A stretch of 64,000 bases of DNA from Jaapia argillacea MUCL 33604 (lineage: Eukaryota; Basidiomycota; Agaricomycetes; Jaapiales; Jaapiaceae): the NCBI GenBank assembly GCA_000697665.1, contig KL197714.1, positions 972,728-1,036,727 of the forward strand, given 5' to 3'. Under the pieces are notes generated by a model. It worked only from the letters and a program-made list of their open reading frames with translations, made no database searches and was not told the origin of the DNA. Shown here piece by piece: positions 32,904 through 45,700 of the stretch; position 1 is the stretch's first letter; the number at the start of each line of letters is the position of its first letter. A program made the translations under genes and the position numbers.

Positions 32904-34522
32904 ATGCACAAGTGTTTGTGCATCCCCGAAATCCTGACCCTCATCGCCGAATTCGCGCACAAAGATGCTGACCATCTCTCCGTTGCCTCCATGGCCATGA
33001 CGTGCCAAACGTTCGCCGGGCCAGCCTTAGATATACTCTGGCACTATCAGGAAAGTGTAGTGCCTCTCATTCGTACTCTACCCTCGAGTTTGTTGGAAGA
33101 GACCGAGGAAGCTGTAACCGGCCATCTGGTAATGGTGAGCGAGATTCATTCCGTCCATTCAAAAGAGTGAAACCCTGACAGATCGTGCGCTACTTCTCCT
33201 TTCAGTCATTCAAACGGCCAATGAAGCCTTCTGACTGGAGCCGATTCGTTGTGTATGCACCCCGGGTGAAAATGCTGAGGCTTGGGTTGTGGTACAAGGG
33301 CCGTTCACACAGTTTGGAGGGAGTTCTATCCAAGTTGGACTTGGATACATATCGGGGAGTTGCACCCATTGAGACCACAGCGCTCCTACCAAATCTTCAG
33401 CTCATCACCATCGACCCCCCGCATTGGTACATTTTTCCACACATACCCCTCCTTTTCGGGCCCAGGACGGTTACTGTCACCCTTGCCTTCGCCCCCAACC
33501 AAACACAAGACACTCTACGAGATGTCCTCAACGCCATCCGACACAAATCTCCACATATCGGGGCATTACAAGTTACCGAATGCGATTTTATGAATGATGA
33601 CGAATTGGCGGAATATTCTAATTTCATTTGTGGAATGTCCGACCTTCGACTGCTCGCCTTTGAGCCAGAGCTGCCCCACCGTGTTTGGGCCCATCTGGCG
33701 TCCGTCCCTTTCTCGGTGATCAAATTGACCCTACCACCTGCCCACCTGGGCCTCCTTTCGACATCGCTCCCATCCACCCCATTCTCTGCGTTGGGCATGA
33801 TCACCCTAACGATTTCAGACAGCGGGTCTTGGACAGACTTCACAAGCTGTCTATCGTCTCCATTAGAAATCCTGAACCTTGACCTCAAATTTGTCCCGAC
33901 GGTTGCGGATTTGAGATCCTGTTTCAGCACAGTGGAACGATTCTCTCCCACCTTGTCCATCTTCACTTTCCGTCAGGTCTCGATGGAGCTGTTTGTCTCA
34001 GAGTCCGATATTCCGCTTCCAAATGACACGCTCATCCCTCTACTCAAGTTACACAAACTACAGAAACTGCGTCTAAACTTCGCCCCGTTCCCCGATATTG
34101 ACGACGCATTTATGAACGAAATGGCGCGCTCATGGCCGGAGATTTGGTCTCTGGATTTGACGTCCTGCCCTGTGTGGGGAGGTCACTCAAATATTACGCT
34201 GAACGGACTGGTGCCATTTGCGCGGTATTGCCCCGAGCTGACATCCATCGGAATCGCTATCGATGCTGGTGGAGAGCTCCCGGACCCTCCAGACAATCTG
34301 TGTCATAAAAACCTCAAGGAGATCAGAGTTGCCGTCGAGTCCGAGATCGAGGACCCAGAAGGAGTCGCAGCTTTCTTGACTTCACTATTTTCAAGCTTGG
34401 CGATCGTCACCACGGACGAAGATGATAACCAACACTCCATCGACCTGTGGTCCGACGTTGAGAACAGACTTCAAAACTCCATTTTGTTTTCATCCTGGGA
34501 TTCCATTGGAGAGACGTTATAG
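32904..34522 (+). CDS. F-box / leucine-rich protein
   Basis: Starts MHKCLCIPEILTLIAEFAHK, an F-box-like helix, followed by SVASMAMTCQTFAGPALDIL then WHYQ, typical of basidiomycete F-box proteins. Exon 1 is 32904-33134, the intron 33135-33181 (GTGAGC...CTGACAG) and exon 2 33182-34522. The long second exon has regularly spaced leucine-rich segments (LPNLQLITI, LRLLAFE, LEILNLDLKF, LQKLRLNFAPF, IWSLDLTSCPVWGG, LTSIGIAI), so a solenoid substrate-binding part is expected. It is not a close relative of the 20-27 kb array. About 523 aa. Target unknown. Confidence 0.75.
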
Positions 34523-34991
34523 ACATGTGAGGAGTCTTTGTCGGGTTTTCGTCGACTGAGTGGTCGCACAGAAGGCAGCATATTGAAACCGTTCAACACC
34601 TCGAGGAAGGCGCTGGCTGGCCTGTGTGTCGGACATCGAAGGGGAAGGTCTAGGGTTGACTAGAGGCACTAGTCAAGCAGGGACGCCGTTTCAGATATCT
34701 TGGAGTGTGTGGACGGTATAGTTGGAAGGAATATCTCAACTACTGATATTGCGACGACCAAAATGCACGAGGGAGTGGTGGATACACTGGGATTGTAACA
34801 CGACAATGCGGGTGTAGGAACAGAGAAAGCAATGATTGTAGGCAAACGCGAGAGTGGCACTAGGGTGTGGGAACCGATACAAAAGTGTTGCAACAGGGGG
34901 ATAGATGTCATTGAGAAGATAGCACGGGAGATGGTGAATTCTAGGCCGAAGAATGGTCATGAAAAGTTGTCGTTACAGCTGTTGCTGGCAA
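34523..34991. other. Gap between convergent F-box gene and DCP1
   Basis: 3' flanks of two convergent genes. No gene, repeat or RNA recognised. Confidence 0.4.
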
Positions 34992-37900
34992 TCATCGAGC
35001 AGAGCGTGTCTCATAATCTTGATACAACTGATCTACAAAAGTCTTGTCGGTCTACGCATCCAAGTCAGTTTGAAGTAAACAGCCACGGATCGAAAAAGAC
35101 TTACATGCAAAAGGGTCAAGAGTTCAGTAACGAACTCTTTCCTCTCCAACCCTTTGGGCCTACCGATCTTCGCGCTGGAGAACAGTGAATTCAGCAAGGC
35201 ATCTTTGGCTGCCTCGCGATCAATGGGCGAGGATACGCCATTGGTCGCGGGATGTGAGCCTTTCGGAGTCACCCTACCAGTGCCATTAGCTAGGACGTTC
35301 CGACCTGGCTGTTTCCCCTTCCCATTCAGCGCCTGGAATGGGGAGTGCGCCGGAGATGGCGTAGAAACAAGTTCCCTCATAGGAGTCGAAGGTTTGTGAA
35401 CCAACGTCGTGGTATGCACTTGACCCTTGACAGGATCATCCCACCCCTTCTCAATCTCCTCCTTCTCCCTCTCCTTCTCCGCCATCCTCTCCTTCCTCCC
35501 CATCCTGTGGTTCTTCCCCTTGTCCTTGCCTCCATCCTTACCACCCTGAATCTTCTTCGAAGCTAACCTCTTCGAAAACACTTCTGGGTCGCTCAAAGCA
35601 CTTGTATCCTCAAAATCGAGTTCGACCACATCATCCACTTGATCATAGGAACGATCATCAAGGGGTGCACGTGGATAGGGCCAAAGATCGGACGCACTCT
35701 CGAACGGCACCAGTGAGCGTTGTACTTGTTCCGTTTGCGATTGAACCTGGGAAGGCGATTGTGATTGTTGCCCGAAGGATGGACGAACAGTGGACGTCGA
35801 CGAGGTACTCGTCATAGTAATCGTCCTGGACGCCGGAGCCAACAACTCCCTCCTCTCTCCTCTTAGACCTCCTTGTAAGACCGAACCTGGTGGCGACCTA
35901 GTGACCTGCCCCCGATCCCTCGCAACAGATGGTGGCGTAGCAGTCGGCATGCCCTTGAATGGTGGACGAGGCGTGACATCCCCATTTACACCAACCTCTC
36001 CTTCCGATGACAGCCCATTATGTGGCAACAACTGATGTTGAGGATGGGAGAGGTACTGGGGGTGGGGAGGCAAGGATAAAGAGTAAGCACCAGTATCCAT
36101 ATCCCTCTGCATCTGGTGTACTTGTGCCGCCATTTCCTGCACATAAACCGCCAAATCACCCAAATCGCGTGTGGCAGCAGGCCCATGGTGGGAAGTGGTG
36201 GGCCCAAGGGTAGGATCGGGATCCAAGACGGTACTACTCTCCGAAAACTCGACTTCGGAGTCCGCGTGTCCTTCACTGCCCTCGTTATCACCTTCGTAAC
36301 GATAGTGGGTAGAAGGGGCTGACGCTGATCCACTCGCGGAGGAACTTCTCGAAGCTCCGCCACTCACTCGCGTAGAGGTAGGAGAAGGAGGAATACCGAG
36401 TAGAGAAGACATGACGCTCTGATTCAAAAGAGGAGGGAGTGTACTGGAGGTGGGCTTTGGAGAGAGGATTTCTGGATTATGTTGTTGGCGGTTGGTGGGC
36501 GGTGAGGGCTGAGTTTGAGGCTGGTAGAGACCCGTTCCATTAAGATTGAGGGTGAGCGATGGATTATGACGAGAAGTGGTGGAAACGGGCGGTGATGGTG
36601 TGGCGGAAGCGAATATGGTGTTCAGGAGTGCCAGACCACGGTGAGGGGCGGCTGGGGGAGCTTCGGGCACTACTGGCGCTTGTGGCACCGGGGCCTTGCT
36701 CAGACCTGGAGCAGTAGGGCCGAGGAGGGAAGCAAAAAGGCTGTCGACAGTCATGGCTGACGCAGAGCTAGTCGGGGACGATTCCTCGACTACTACATCT
36801 TTCGAGGGTTGAGGCGGAGGCGGAGGCTGTAACTTTGCGAAAAGTTTGTCAAGTTCGGAGGGTTGGCAGGGTTGTCCTTGTTGTGCTGGGTGGGACTGAC
36901 TGAGATGCGCCTGGTGGGATTGTGCGGGAGGACGATGTGAGGAAGTTGGAGGAATGGGCGAAGCGGTGTGAGTGTTGTAGTTGACTCGATTTATGGCCTT
37001 CGATTTTGAAGAGCTACTGGCAGCTGTAACGGAATCCAATCAGTCAATGTCATGAGTTGGACGCAAGGAAAAAGACGAACCCTGGGGTGTCGGCTCGGGA
37101 GACGATTGGTTCGATGGTCTGAGATGAGGATTCGGAGGAGGGGGGCGATCAGGTCCGTATTTGAACTTTTCGGGATATGGTTGGTTTTGTGAAATATATT
37201 TATGAAGTCTGCCATCGTCATCGTTCCGTTAGTCCATGTCACATCCCGAAAGACAAACAAACGAAGACCAGGGATGCACTCACCGAATCATAACATCTGT
37301 CAGAGGCTCCCTCGAATCAGTAGCAAACATCCACAATCCCACAGTCAAGCTTCTTCCCTTCTTGCTGTCCCCCTCCCCTCCATTCGCTTCGTCTTCCTCG
37401 CCCTCTTCCTGTCCGCTCGAATAATCCTCAGACGTGGTACGAAGGGTGGAAGCGGGTATCCCGAGCCGACGGGCGGTGAAGTCTGGGTAGGAACGATAGA
37501 GAAGGTAAGAGCCTTGTGCTTCTACGTCGTCTTCGGGGTACATTGGTTGGATGTAATCTTCCATACCCATTCGATTAAGGATGTAGAAACCATAGAGAGG
37601 ATAGGCTTCTCTAAAATTGCATAAAATAGATCAGATATTAGCAGTAGGCGGAGGAGAAGAGATCCAACGAAGACAAAACGTCGAGTGAGCAACTTGGCAG
37701 GCCAGTCCATTGCCAATGAGACTAGCGCAGAGAAAGTCTCCGCTAGTGTCCACAAATAACCAAGCCCATCCTCTCCATCGAAGAAACCGGTCTTGAAATC
37801 TCAGCCAATAAACTCACCTCTCGAATAAGAACATACTCCCCTCAAACCCCTTCTTCTCCCACTTCTTCCCATTATGATGATACAAACATACATGACTAAA

Positions 37901-38116
37901 CTGATCAAAAATCGAGACGATCGAAGGATCTCTTCTCCTCAGGACCTTGAGGTTATGAGCATAACGAGCTTCGGGTGACATGCCCAGATTTGGAGGTTGC
38001 GTGGGTGGACGAGAGGGAGGATCATGTTGGGGATGTTGTTGTTGTTGCTGTTGTTGGCGTTTCTGAATTTCTGTGGGTTGTGCTTGCGAGAATGGACGAG
38101 CACGACGAGGAGGCAT
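34992..38116 (-). CDS. DCP1: mRNA-decapping enzyme subunit 1
   Basis: Activator of the DCP2 decapping enzyme in cytoplasmic mRNA decay and P-bodies. The start MPPRRARPFSQAQPTEIQKR is followed by a glutamine run. The EVH1-type domain spans exons 1-3: YAHNLKVLRRRDPSIVSIFD, HVCLYHHNGKKWEKKGFEGS then MFLFER, EAYPLYGFYILNRMGMEDYI, GLWMFATDSREPLTDVMI. The intron after FER is unusually long for this window (about 207 nt, 37611-37818). A large low-complexity Ser/Pro/Gln middle follows. The C-terminus is a trimerisation-like block, DALLNSLFSSAKIGRPKG then FVTELLTLLH, and a last small exon TDKTFVDQLYQDYETRSAR after the intron at about 35045-35100. The family role and domain order fit DCP1; the middle is poorly conserved in all fungi. 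Confidence 0.87.
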
Positions 38117-38373
38117 TGTACAGCGGCGATGTGATGGTCAAAAAAAGGAGGCAGGAATGGTTCAGTGTCTCGGGCAGGCATCTCTGTCGTGCCACGTGGC
38201 ATTCCTTTCTTGGGCGACTGTGGCACCTGCAATTGCAGGTGCGAAAACGAACATGGGAATAATAAGGAACTTGGATAGTAGCCAAAGAATTTCCATTGCG
38301 GAGTCGCATTCACAACATCGATTAAAAGATAAGTTACCGAGGTACGGTAGAAGCAGAAATTTCGAACACAGAT

Positions 38374-39212
38374 CAGAAACCTCTTCGCGACACAAAACTC
38401 TGTCGGGCAGGGAGCACTTAGTCGCAGGAACATGAGTACTCGAAAGCAAGGGAAGGCATACCTCCAAATCTTGAGGTGTTGCGACCCCAAGCACGAACTT
38501 TCTCTCATAATCCGTCACTGTAAAATGATCATAGGTCAAGAATCAAGTCGATGGCAATCAACAATGCTACCAACCCAAAGCAAACAAGTTGTCCTGGAGG
38601 AAAGCTTCGAGCTCGGCGAGAGGTGTTGACGGCGTGATCAACTTGTACGGTTCTCCCGCCACTCGTCTGAATTTTGTAACATAGTTCACTAGTTTATCGC
38701 TCTGTGGATGAGTCGGTGGGATCAGCAAAGGCGAAAACGGAAACGGATGAGATCAAAGTCGACGAACCGGGTTTGCAACTCCTTCTTCCCACTTCGTCTT
38801 GAGTTTCGCAACATCCAGGTAACCAAGTGGTTTCCGATTGCGATCCAAGACACTACATCAAAAGAACCTCATATCAGATATTCTGAGATCGTGCGGAGCG
38901 AGTGGTTCTCACGGAATATAAGAAAAGTCACGTTCATACGCCAACTCAATAGCCCTAGAGACAGCTTCATCTGAGGGTAAAGCAAAGGCAGGCGGGAGTT
39001 GGAGGTCCTGTGGCGAGATATTGAGAAGAGTCGATGGGTAACGGTATCAGGGAGTTCAAAGTCAGAGCAGGCATTAGATTTGGCGCTAATTGAACATGGA
39101 TGGCAAGATTAACCTCCACCACCGCCCCACGATACTTGTCTCCAGTTCTGAGGGGAACATGACCGCTGGGGAGAGATGCTCCTCCTGGTTTGATTGTAGC
39201 AGATGTGGCCAT
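38374..39212 (-). CDS. CBS-domain protein
   Basis: Small protein of about 165-170 aa made of a tandem CBS (Bateman) pair, a module that usually binds adenosine ligands. Start MATSATIKPGGASLPSGHVP, an intron, then LQLPPAFALPSDEAVSRAIE, LAYERDFSYIPVLDRNRKPL then GYLDVAKLKTKWEEG (first CBS), and TKFRRVAGEPYKLITPSTPL, AELEAFLQDNLFALVTDYER then FVLGVATPQDLESFVSRRGF and stop (second CBS). At least four introns are needed. The last (from about 38458 to 38398) is required to reach the ending. Met codons at 39212 and 39227 are both possible. It resembles a conserved fungal single-module CBS protein; the ligand is unknown. It is divergent from MLH1. Confidence 0.8.
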
Positions 39213-39565
39213 TGGAGAGTGTGGCAATCAGTGATGAGGGTAAGCGCTGTTGGGAGGTGAAGAACAACGGGCGGTGAATCAAGGAGGCCCGAAGGATGTG
39301 TGGTTTGAGAACTGAAATGTCGAGGTTTTGGTGAAGGTAGATTAGTAGTCTTCACAGTCTGTCAGTCTTGAGGACAAATGAAAGCGGCAAATGAATTCCG
39401 CGTGACATGGACGCGCTTGGCTTGTAGCAGTCTCCATCCTCACACCACGACCACATTCCAATAAGTCACTGGTCGTTGACACTTGACAGTCGCAGCTTAT
39501 TATTGAGCCCTTGAACCTCGGTGTATCGAGAGGCGTAAACAAGCAACCATTCGGTCAAGTCAGGC
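39213..39565. promoter_or_regulatory. Divergent region, CBS gene / MLH1
   Basis: About 353 bp between opposed start codons. No firm TATA element. No gene recognised. Confidence 0.4.
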
Positions 39566-42560
39566 ATGTCAGGCAGGTCTCCAAGTCCACCGCCTCCTGG
39601 TCCGCTTCCAATTCGCCGTCTGCAGGAGGCTGTCATCAACCGCATCGCTGCCGGAGAGGTGGGCATCGTGCTATACCCCAACCGATGCCTACTAATACGA
39701 CAACGTCACCCTTAGATTATCCACAGACCTGCATCAGCACTGAAGGAACTGATCGAGAACAGCTTGGATGCACGTTCCACTTCTATTCGTGTCACCATCA
39801 AGGATGGTGGCATGAAGCTACTCCAAATCCAAGACAATGGTTGTGGCATTCGCGTACGTTTCTCGCCCTTCGACTCTGTAGCATCAGGACTAACATTCGG
39901 TGCTATGCGGTTCATGTAGAAAGATGACCTCGCTATCTTGGCCGAACGCTTCACAACATCCAAGCTATCCACCTTCTCTGACCTGTCACATTTGACCACG
40001 TACGGTTTCAGAGGGGAAGCTCTGGCCTCAATGTCTCACGTTGCGCACCTATCAGTCGTGACGAAAACCAAGGCCGACACATGTGCTTGGAAGTACGTCT
40101 CGTCTACATCGTGTCCCCGGCTTATTTTGACAACTCTCAGAGCTTGTTATGAGGATGGAAAACTCGTCCCGCCAAAAACTGGCCTTACGGTGGATCCAAA
40201 AGCATGCGCCGGTAATGATGGTACCACAATCACTGTTCGTTCTTCACTCTTTCTCGGAATCTGAAAATCGTTCTCGAAGTTAATTGGCATTGGTAGGTAG
40301 ACGACTTATTCTACAACACTCCAACGCGGTTATCAGCTCTGCGCAGCTCTTCCGAAGAGTACGCTAGGATACTTGACGTCATGACAAAGTATGCCATCCA
40401 CAACCCCAGGATATCTTTCGTCTGCAAGAAGGTTTGACGATCTATCTGTTGCCGTTCGATTTCCTCGCTGATACATTTCACTCTAGGCCGGCTCGTCAAC
40501 GCCAGACCTCTCGACTCCATCCTCTTCCACAACCCCTCAAGCTATCCGACTTTTATACGGTCACTCCATAGCAAAGGAACTCATCCACGCCGAAGTATCA
40601 TCGGTATCAACCAACAAAAAACGAAGACGTCCCCAAGATGACGAAGATGAAGAGATGGACGTGGTCTCGGATGATCCAGAGTCTTGGTCTGCAGACGCCT
40701 ATTTCACCAATGCCAATTTTCAGGCCAAAAAGACGGCTCTACTTCTGTTTATAAACCGTCTGTCTCATTTCTGTCAGAGTTGCATGCATCATTGACATTG
40801 GGGATATTGCAGACCGGTTGGTCGAATCAACTCGTATCAAGCGAGCGTTGGAAGCGGTATACAGTGGCATCCTACCCAAAGGCGCCTGTCCTTTCATATA
40901 TCTCAGGTCAGTCCCCCACTCCCATGAATGATTATCCGAACATTAACCTCGTCAACTACAGCTTGCAACTTGATCCCCGCTCAGTCGACGTAAATGTCCA
41001 TCCTACCAAGCGAGAAGTTCATTTCTTGAACGAAGATGCCATCGTCGAACGAATTGCGGATAAGTTGCAAGAAGCTCTCGCATCCCAGAGTCAATCACGG
41101 ACTTTTGAGTATCAAGTAAATACCAACTCAGGAATCTATTGACCGTGGAGAGAGGCTCATGAAACTTTAGACTCTGTTAACTGGTGGCATCGCGGAAAAT
41201 CCTTCAAATGGAAGCGAGAGGAACGGGAAGGAAAATGGCAAAGAGCGTCAAGTTGGTAACCGACCTCAGGAGAGCGCCACTTCATCGTCATCCACACGTA
41301 CGTTTCCTCCCTTCTTTATCTTGCATGGATCCCCGTGGCCTGACTCCTACCGCTATCTATTGAGCAGCTACAGAACCAAAGAAAGCGCCCGTCTACTCCT
41401 ATCATAAGGTCCGCACTTCGACGAAAGATCGAACCCTGGATTCGATGTTCCCAGTTGTCGACTCGTTACGACAAGTTCCTGCGTCTGGTTCAGAGCAAGG
41501 CCCGAGTATGGGAAAGGGCAAGAACAAAGCGAACGACGACGGGAGCCCGGTACCTCCCATTGTCTGGAAAATCAAGGAGATTAAGGAGAGCGAGTGTTAC
41601 TTACACTCTATCGCCACCCTAAGAGAGGCTGTAGAGACGGGGAAACATAAACGTAATCATTCCTTTGCATACTTTCCAAACTTTTCCTCACGAAGCTCTT
41701 AGACTTGATGGAAATTCTGGAGAAACATACGTTCGTCGGGATCGTCGATATGAACAGATGTCTATCACTCTTACAACATTCAACGAGACTGTACCTAGTC
41801 AATCACGGGGCTCTAGCGTATGCGTTCCCCCGTATTCCGTCTTATTCTTCTGACTGACGAGAACATGAAGAGAAGAGTTGTTCTATCAGTTAGGCCTCCG
41901 CCAATTCGGTAATTTCAGCAAGATGAGGCTGGACCCACCGCCACCATTGCAAAGGCTTGTTGAACTCGCTGTTGATGCTGAAGAAGGCATCAAACAAAGT
42001 CGCTTCACTAAAGCACAGATCGTCGACGTGAGGGCACTATCTCTGCGAGTTGCATTTCTTCTCATTATCCCCAAAGATGATCGTTAATACGGTGATGAGT
42101 CGTCGGGAAATGCTCCTGGAGTATTTTTCGCTCAGCATTACCCCTGATGGTATGGTTGAGAGCTTGCCTCTCCTGCTTCGTGGATATACCCCCAATTTGG
42201 ACAAGCTCCCACTATTTCTGATGCGATTGGGTCCACAAGTCAGGTCACCCCCCGTTTACTCCATACTTCTGCGTTTGACAAGACTCTGATTAGATTGACT
42301 GGACGGAAGAAATGCAATGTTTTGAAGCTTTTCTACGGGAGTTGGCCTATTTCCACGTACCTGGACCAGTAGCCTCAGATCCTGCATCGGTGGACTCAGA
42401 CTCGCATCACAACCAAGAGAAATCCGAACGTTGGCAAATCGAACACGTTATTTTTCCAAGTATGCGTCGGTACTTCAGCCCACCCAAATCTTTGCTGGAT
42501 CGGGACGTTGTTGAAGTTGCAAACCTACCAGACTTATATCGTGTTTTCGAGCGATGCTAG
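39566..42560 (+). CDS. MLH1: DNA mismatch repair protein MLH1 (MutL homologue)
   Basis: Forms MutL-alpha with PMS1 and MutL-gamma with MLH3. Its N-terminal GHKL ATPase domain reads [20 protein letters not shown] then [15 protein letters not shown] (motif I, catalytic Glu in ELIENS), [13 protein letters not shown] (motif II), [13 protein letters not shown] and [12 protein letters not shown] (motif III). The transducer has [17 protein letters not shown] and [16 protein letters not shown]. The C-terminal dimerisation part runs from [14 protein letters not shown] to the last residues VFERC, the conserved MLH1 tail. About 13 introns; the first lies directly after GCCGGAGAG, the usual place. A Ser-rich linker of about 90 residues lies in the middle. 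Complete and without lesions, so function is expected. Confidence 0.94.
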
Positions 42561-42713
42561 TAGGTGCCGAGCTCTATTATTGACAATGACAGAATACTGT
42601 ACGACAGACTAATGCAACAAAAGATAATGATACATGGTGTTATGACGTTGTGAGTGGGTACCGTAACAAATATGATGGATAAATATGCCAAAAGGAAAGC
42701 AGTGAAAAGGACA

Positions 42714-45700
42714 TCAATAATGCTGAAAACTACTAGGAGAGCTACGAAGCGGGATGGGGGCGATATCAAGGGAGTCGAATATGAATGCATCGGAATCGGA
42801 ATCAGTCCCGTCATCATCAGAATCATCGAAGTTATCTCCATTACCGACATGGAATGCATCTACGAAAGGAGTTTGAGGAGTATCGGATATCGCGTCTGTC
42901 GACTTGGCTAAGATAGCAGCCACTCGTGCTTCCAGTTGTCTAGATGGAGGAGGGAAGGGGTTTCGGGAAGCCTTGGGAAGGCTGTCGTCCTCTCGGAAGA
43001 ACGTACTGAGATCATGCAGGTTCTGCACGAGGTCACCGAGGCTGTGGTCACCGGAAGAGTCTGCTAATGCGTCGAGATCGTCTGGTTCGAAGTCGATACG
43101 CGACGGACGTGTCGGGACCTGGCAAGTATCGAAGACCGCGATGACGTTAGCTCGACACAACTGTCGAGCTGCGTCTGGGTGAGCGACACACCATCCCGAC
43201 TCTTCAGGTACCCCAAACAAGTCAGGAGAGGACTCTGCGGTCTTTGACAGAGTTTGAATATTCATACTCAGCCGAAGGATGTGTTTCGCCGCAAGTCCTC
43301 CTGAGATTGTCATGGGTTCGTCAAGGACGCCAAGGGCTTCCGGAGCCAGATCTGTTTCGAGTAAACGAAGCAAGGGCATGAGGAGTTCAGAGCAGGGGAG
43401 TTCGACAGGGTTCAGTTGCTGGAACAACATTTTAAGGATTTGCATTGTCGACGTTCGTAACCATCGCTCCTTGTTCAACATAAAGCCCAGAAGGAGTGTC
43501 ACAACGTCTGTCCAATGTTCCCGCGCGTAGTGCTCCCGGATGCTCGAGATAGACTGTCGAAGGAAGTCATCTGTTGTTCGGAATTTACGATGTATGAATG
43601 AATCGAGGATCCGATTGATGCTTGCTCTGCCTTCTTTCGCAGCTAGCTGGGATAGATTACGGGCGAACTCCAGCAGGGATTCTTCGTAGGTCTCGTCGGA
43701 TTTGGCCCGAAGACACCAGGGGAGAGATGCAATGTACAGGTCCCGGAGACGGTCCTCGGTCTGGTCGATCAGAGACACAGTGTCGACTTTCGCCAGATGC
43801 TGGAGGACTTTGAATGTTTTCTGGTATGTATTGGAAGATCGCAAACCGACGAGGAGGGACGATTGAAGTGATTTTGATTCTGTCCAGGTGGAAGGACGCT
43901 GCAAAATGAGGCCTTCGACAGTGTCGGGATCGTTGAGATCGAATCGCACAAGGAGTGATTCGAGCAAGGAGAGGATCTGAGTGAACTCTTGTTCGATGGT
44001 AGTATTCAAGCAAGCACAAGAGCACCAGAATATCTGTGGAAGGAGAGCTGGGTCAAGGTTTCTAGAGGTTGTTAGAGCCTCCAAAGTGAGGATAATCTCA
44101 ACCGTGAAGTTCTGAATGTGTTCGTCTTGATCGGCGGCCACAGTGCTAGACAGGCGGCCCAACAACAGCGCCAAGTCGGATTGGGTCACCTTCGGCATCA
44201 AAGCACGAAACACCTGCATTGAGCGGAATGCAATAGCTCGGATGGAACAACTCGTCCCCCAGGCTAGCGCCAACGAGCCCCACTTTTCGGACAACTTTGG
44301 GAAAAGAGGTTCCAGGAGATCGAGAACCTTTGTACACAATTGGTGCATTTTGGGCTCCGCTTCAGCACTGGCATCTTCGTCTTTCCAGAATAGCGCGTCG
44401 GCTTCACGCTCGAGATTAGCGATAGTTGCCTTCAAAGTAAGACGATGGGGATATGAGGATCGGTCTGCCAGATCGTCATACCCAGCCATCCAGGAACGTA
44501 AGAGCTGGAAAAGCATGCGTCGGGCTCGATGTCGAACGAAAGGGATGCGGTGATCTACGTGGACAAATAGTGCATGGAGTAACACGGGTAGCTGAGCCTG
44601 TTGTTCCCATTGGTTGTCCAAAGCGACGTCTGCGAGAAATAGCAAGGCGAATTGGGCGGTTGCTAGTGATTGGCGTGGCTGCTCGGAGAACAAAGCGTCC
44701 AAATCAGACCAGAGTTCAATGTCTTCTGCGTCCGGTATCTGTAATTTGTGTTCGATGGTGGGCAGCATTCGAGCAGGCTCTATTAGGCTGCTAAGGTCCT
44801 GGAATACTTGGCGACCAACGGTACTTTGGGATAGGCAAGCCACAATTCGGGATGCACAGTCGATGAATACAGTGCTGCCAACCTTGTGCGACTGCTCCAA
44901 GAGGAACCTAACGGTGGCGTGACCATTGTGTTGGTGCGGGGAATCGACCAAGCGAGTCCACAAGGTCAAGATTTGCTCTGCGTGGCTATCGGCGTAACGC
45001 AGGGTGAGAGCGATCAAATTATACAGGGCAACACAACCACGCTGGGAAAGCTGGGTCCTGTCTTCTGACATAAGATCGATATTTGACACCCAGTATTCAA
45101 GACTCTGTAGCAGCAACAGATGGGTTTTGCCGGACTGGTTATCGACCGTTCGAGGCATCCAGTCCACAAACTGTGTGAGAACGCTGAATGACTGGTGAGG
45201 ATGTTCGCCAGCGATCATATCAGAAATAAGCCTGTGGGCTTGGAGGTACGTTCCAGGTGCGGAACTACCCATGGCAGCCTCAAAGCGTGCCACTGAAAGT
45301 ATCCCTGCTGATTCGACGTGTACTTTCTCAAGCATATTGAAGGCGAGACGGCGGATTTCGATGAGGTGGTGGGATAGGTTCGACAGGCCAAGGCAGACAA
45401 TCTGGCTGAAGGAGAAGCCATGGTTATCTGTGGAGAGGATAACATCGGCGACCACCTCAAAGAATCGACTGTTGCTTGTATCGAGATCCTTCGAAGTGAC
45501 AAATGCTCGGCGCAAGGCTTCCTCCAGGAGAGTGGCATCGTGTCGTGGATGTCCTAGTAATGATCGTAAAGCTTTCCTGCCAAAGTACGTGAGACGATGA
45601 ACTCAGTTAAGGTATGACCCACGAACCTAGCGTGGCCTTGCGTCCCAGAGTCGTAAGAGGCAAGTATTGAGTTCCATCGATCGAGTGTTGATGAAGGATC

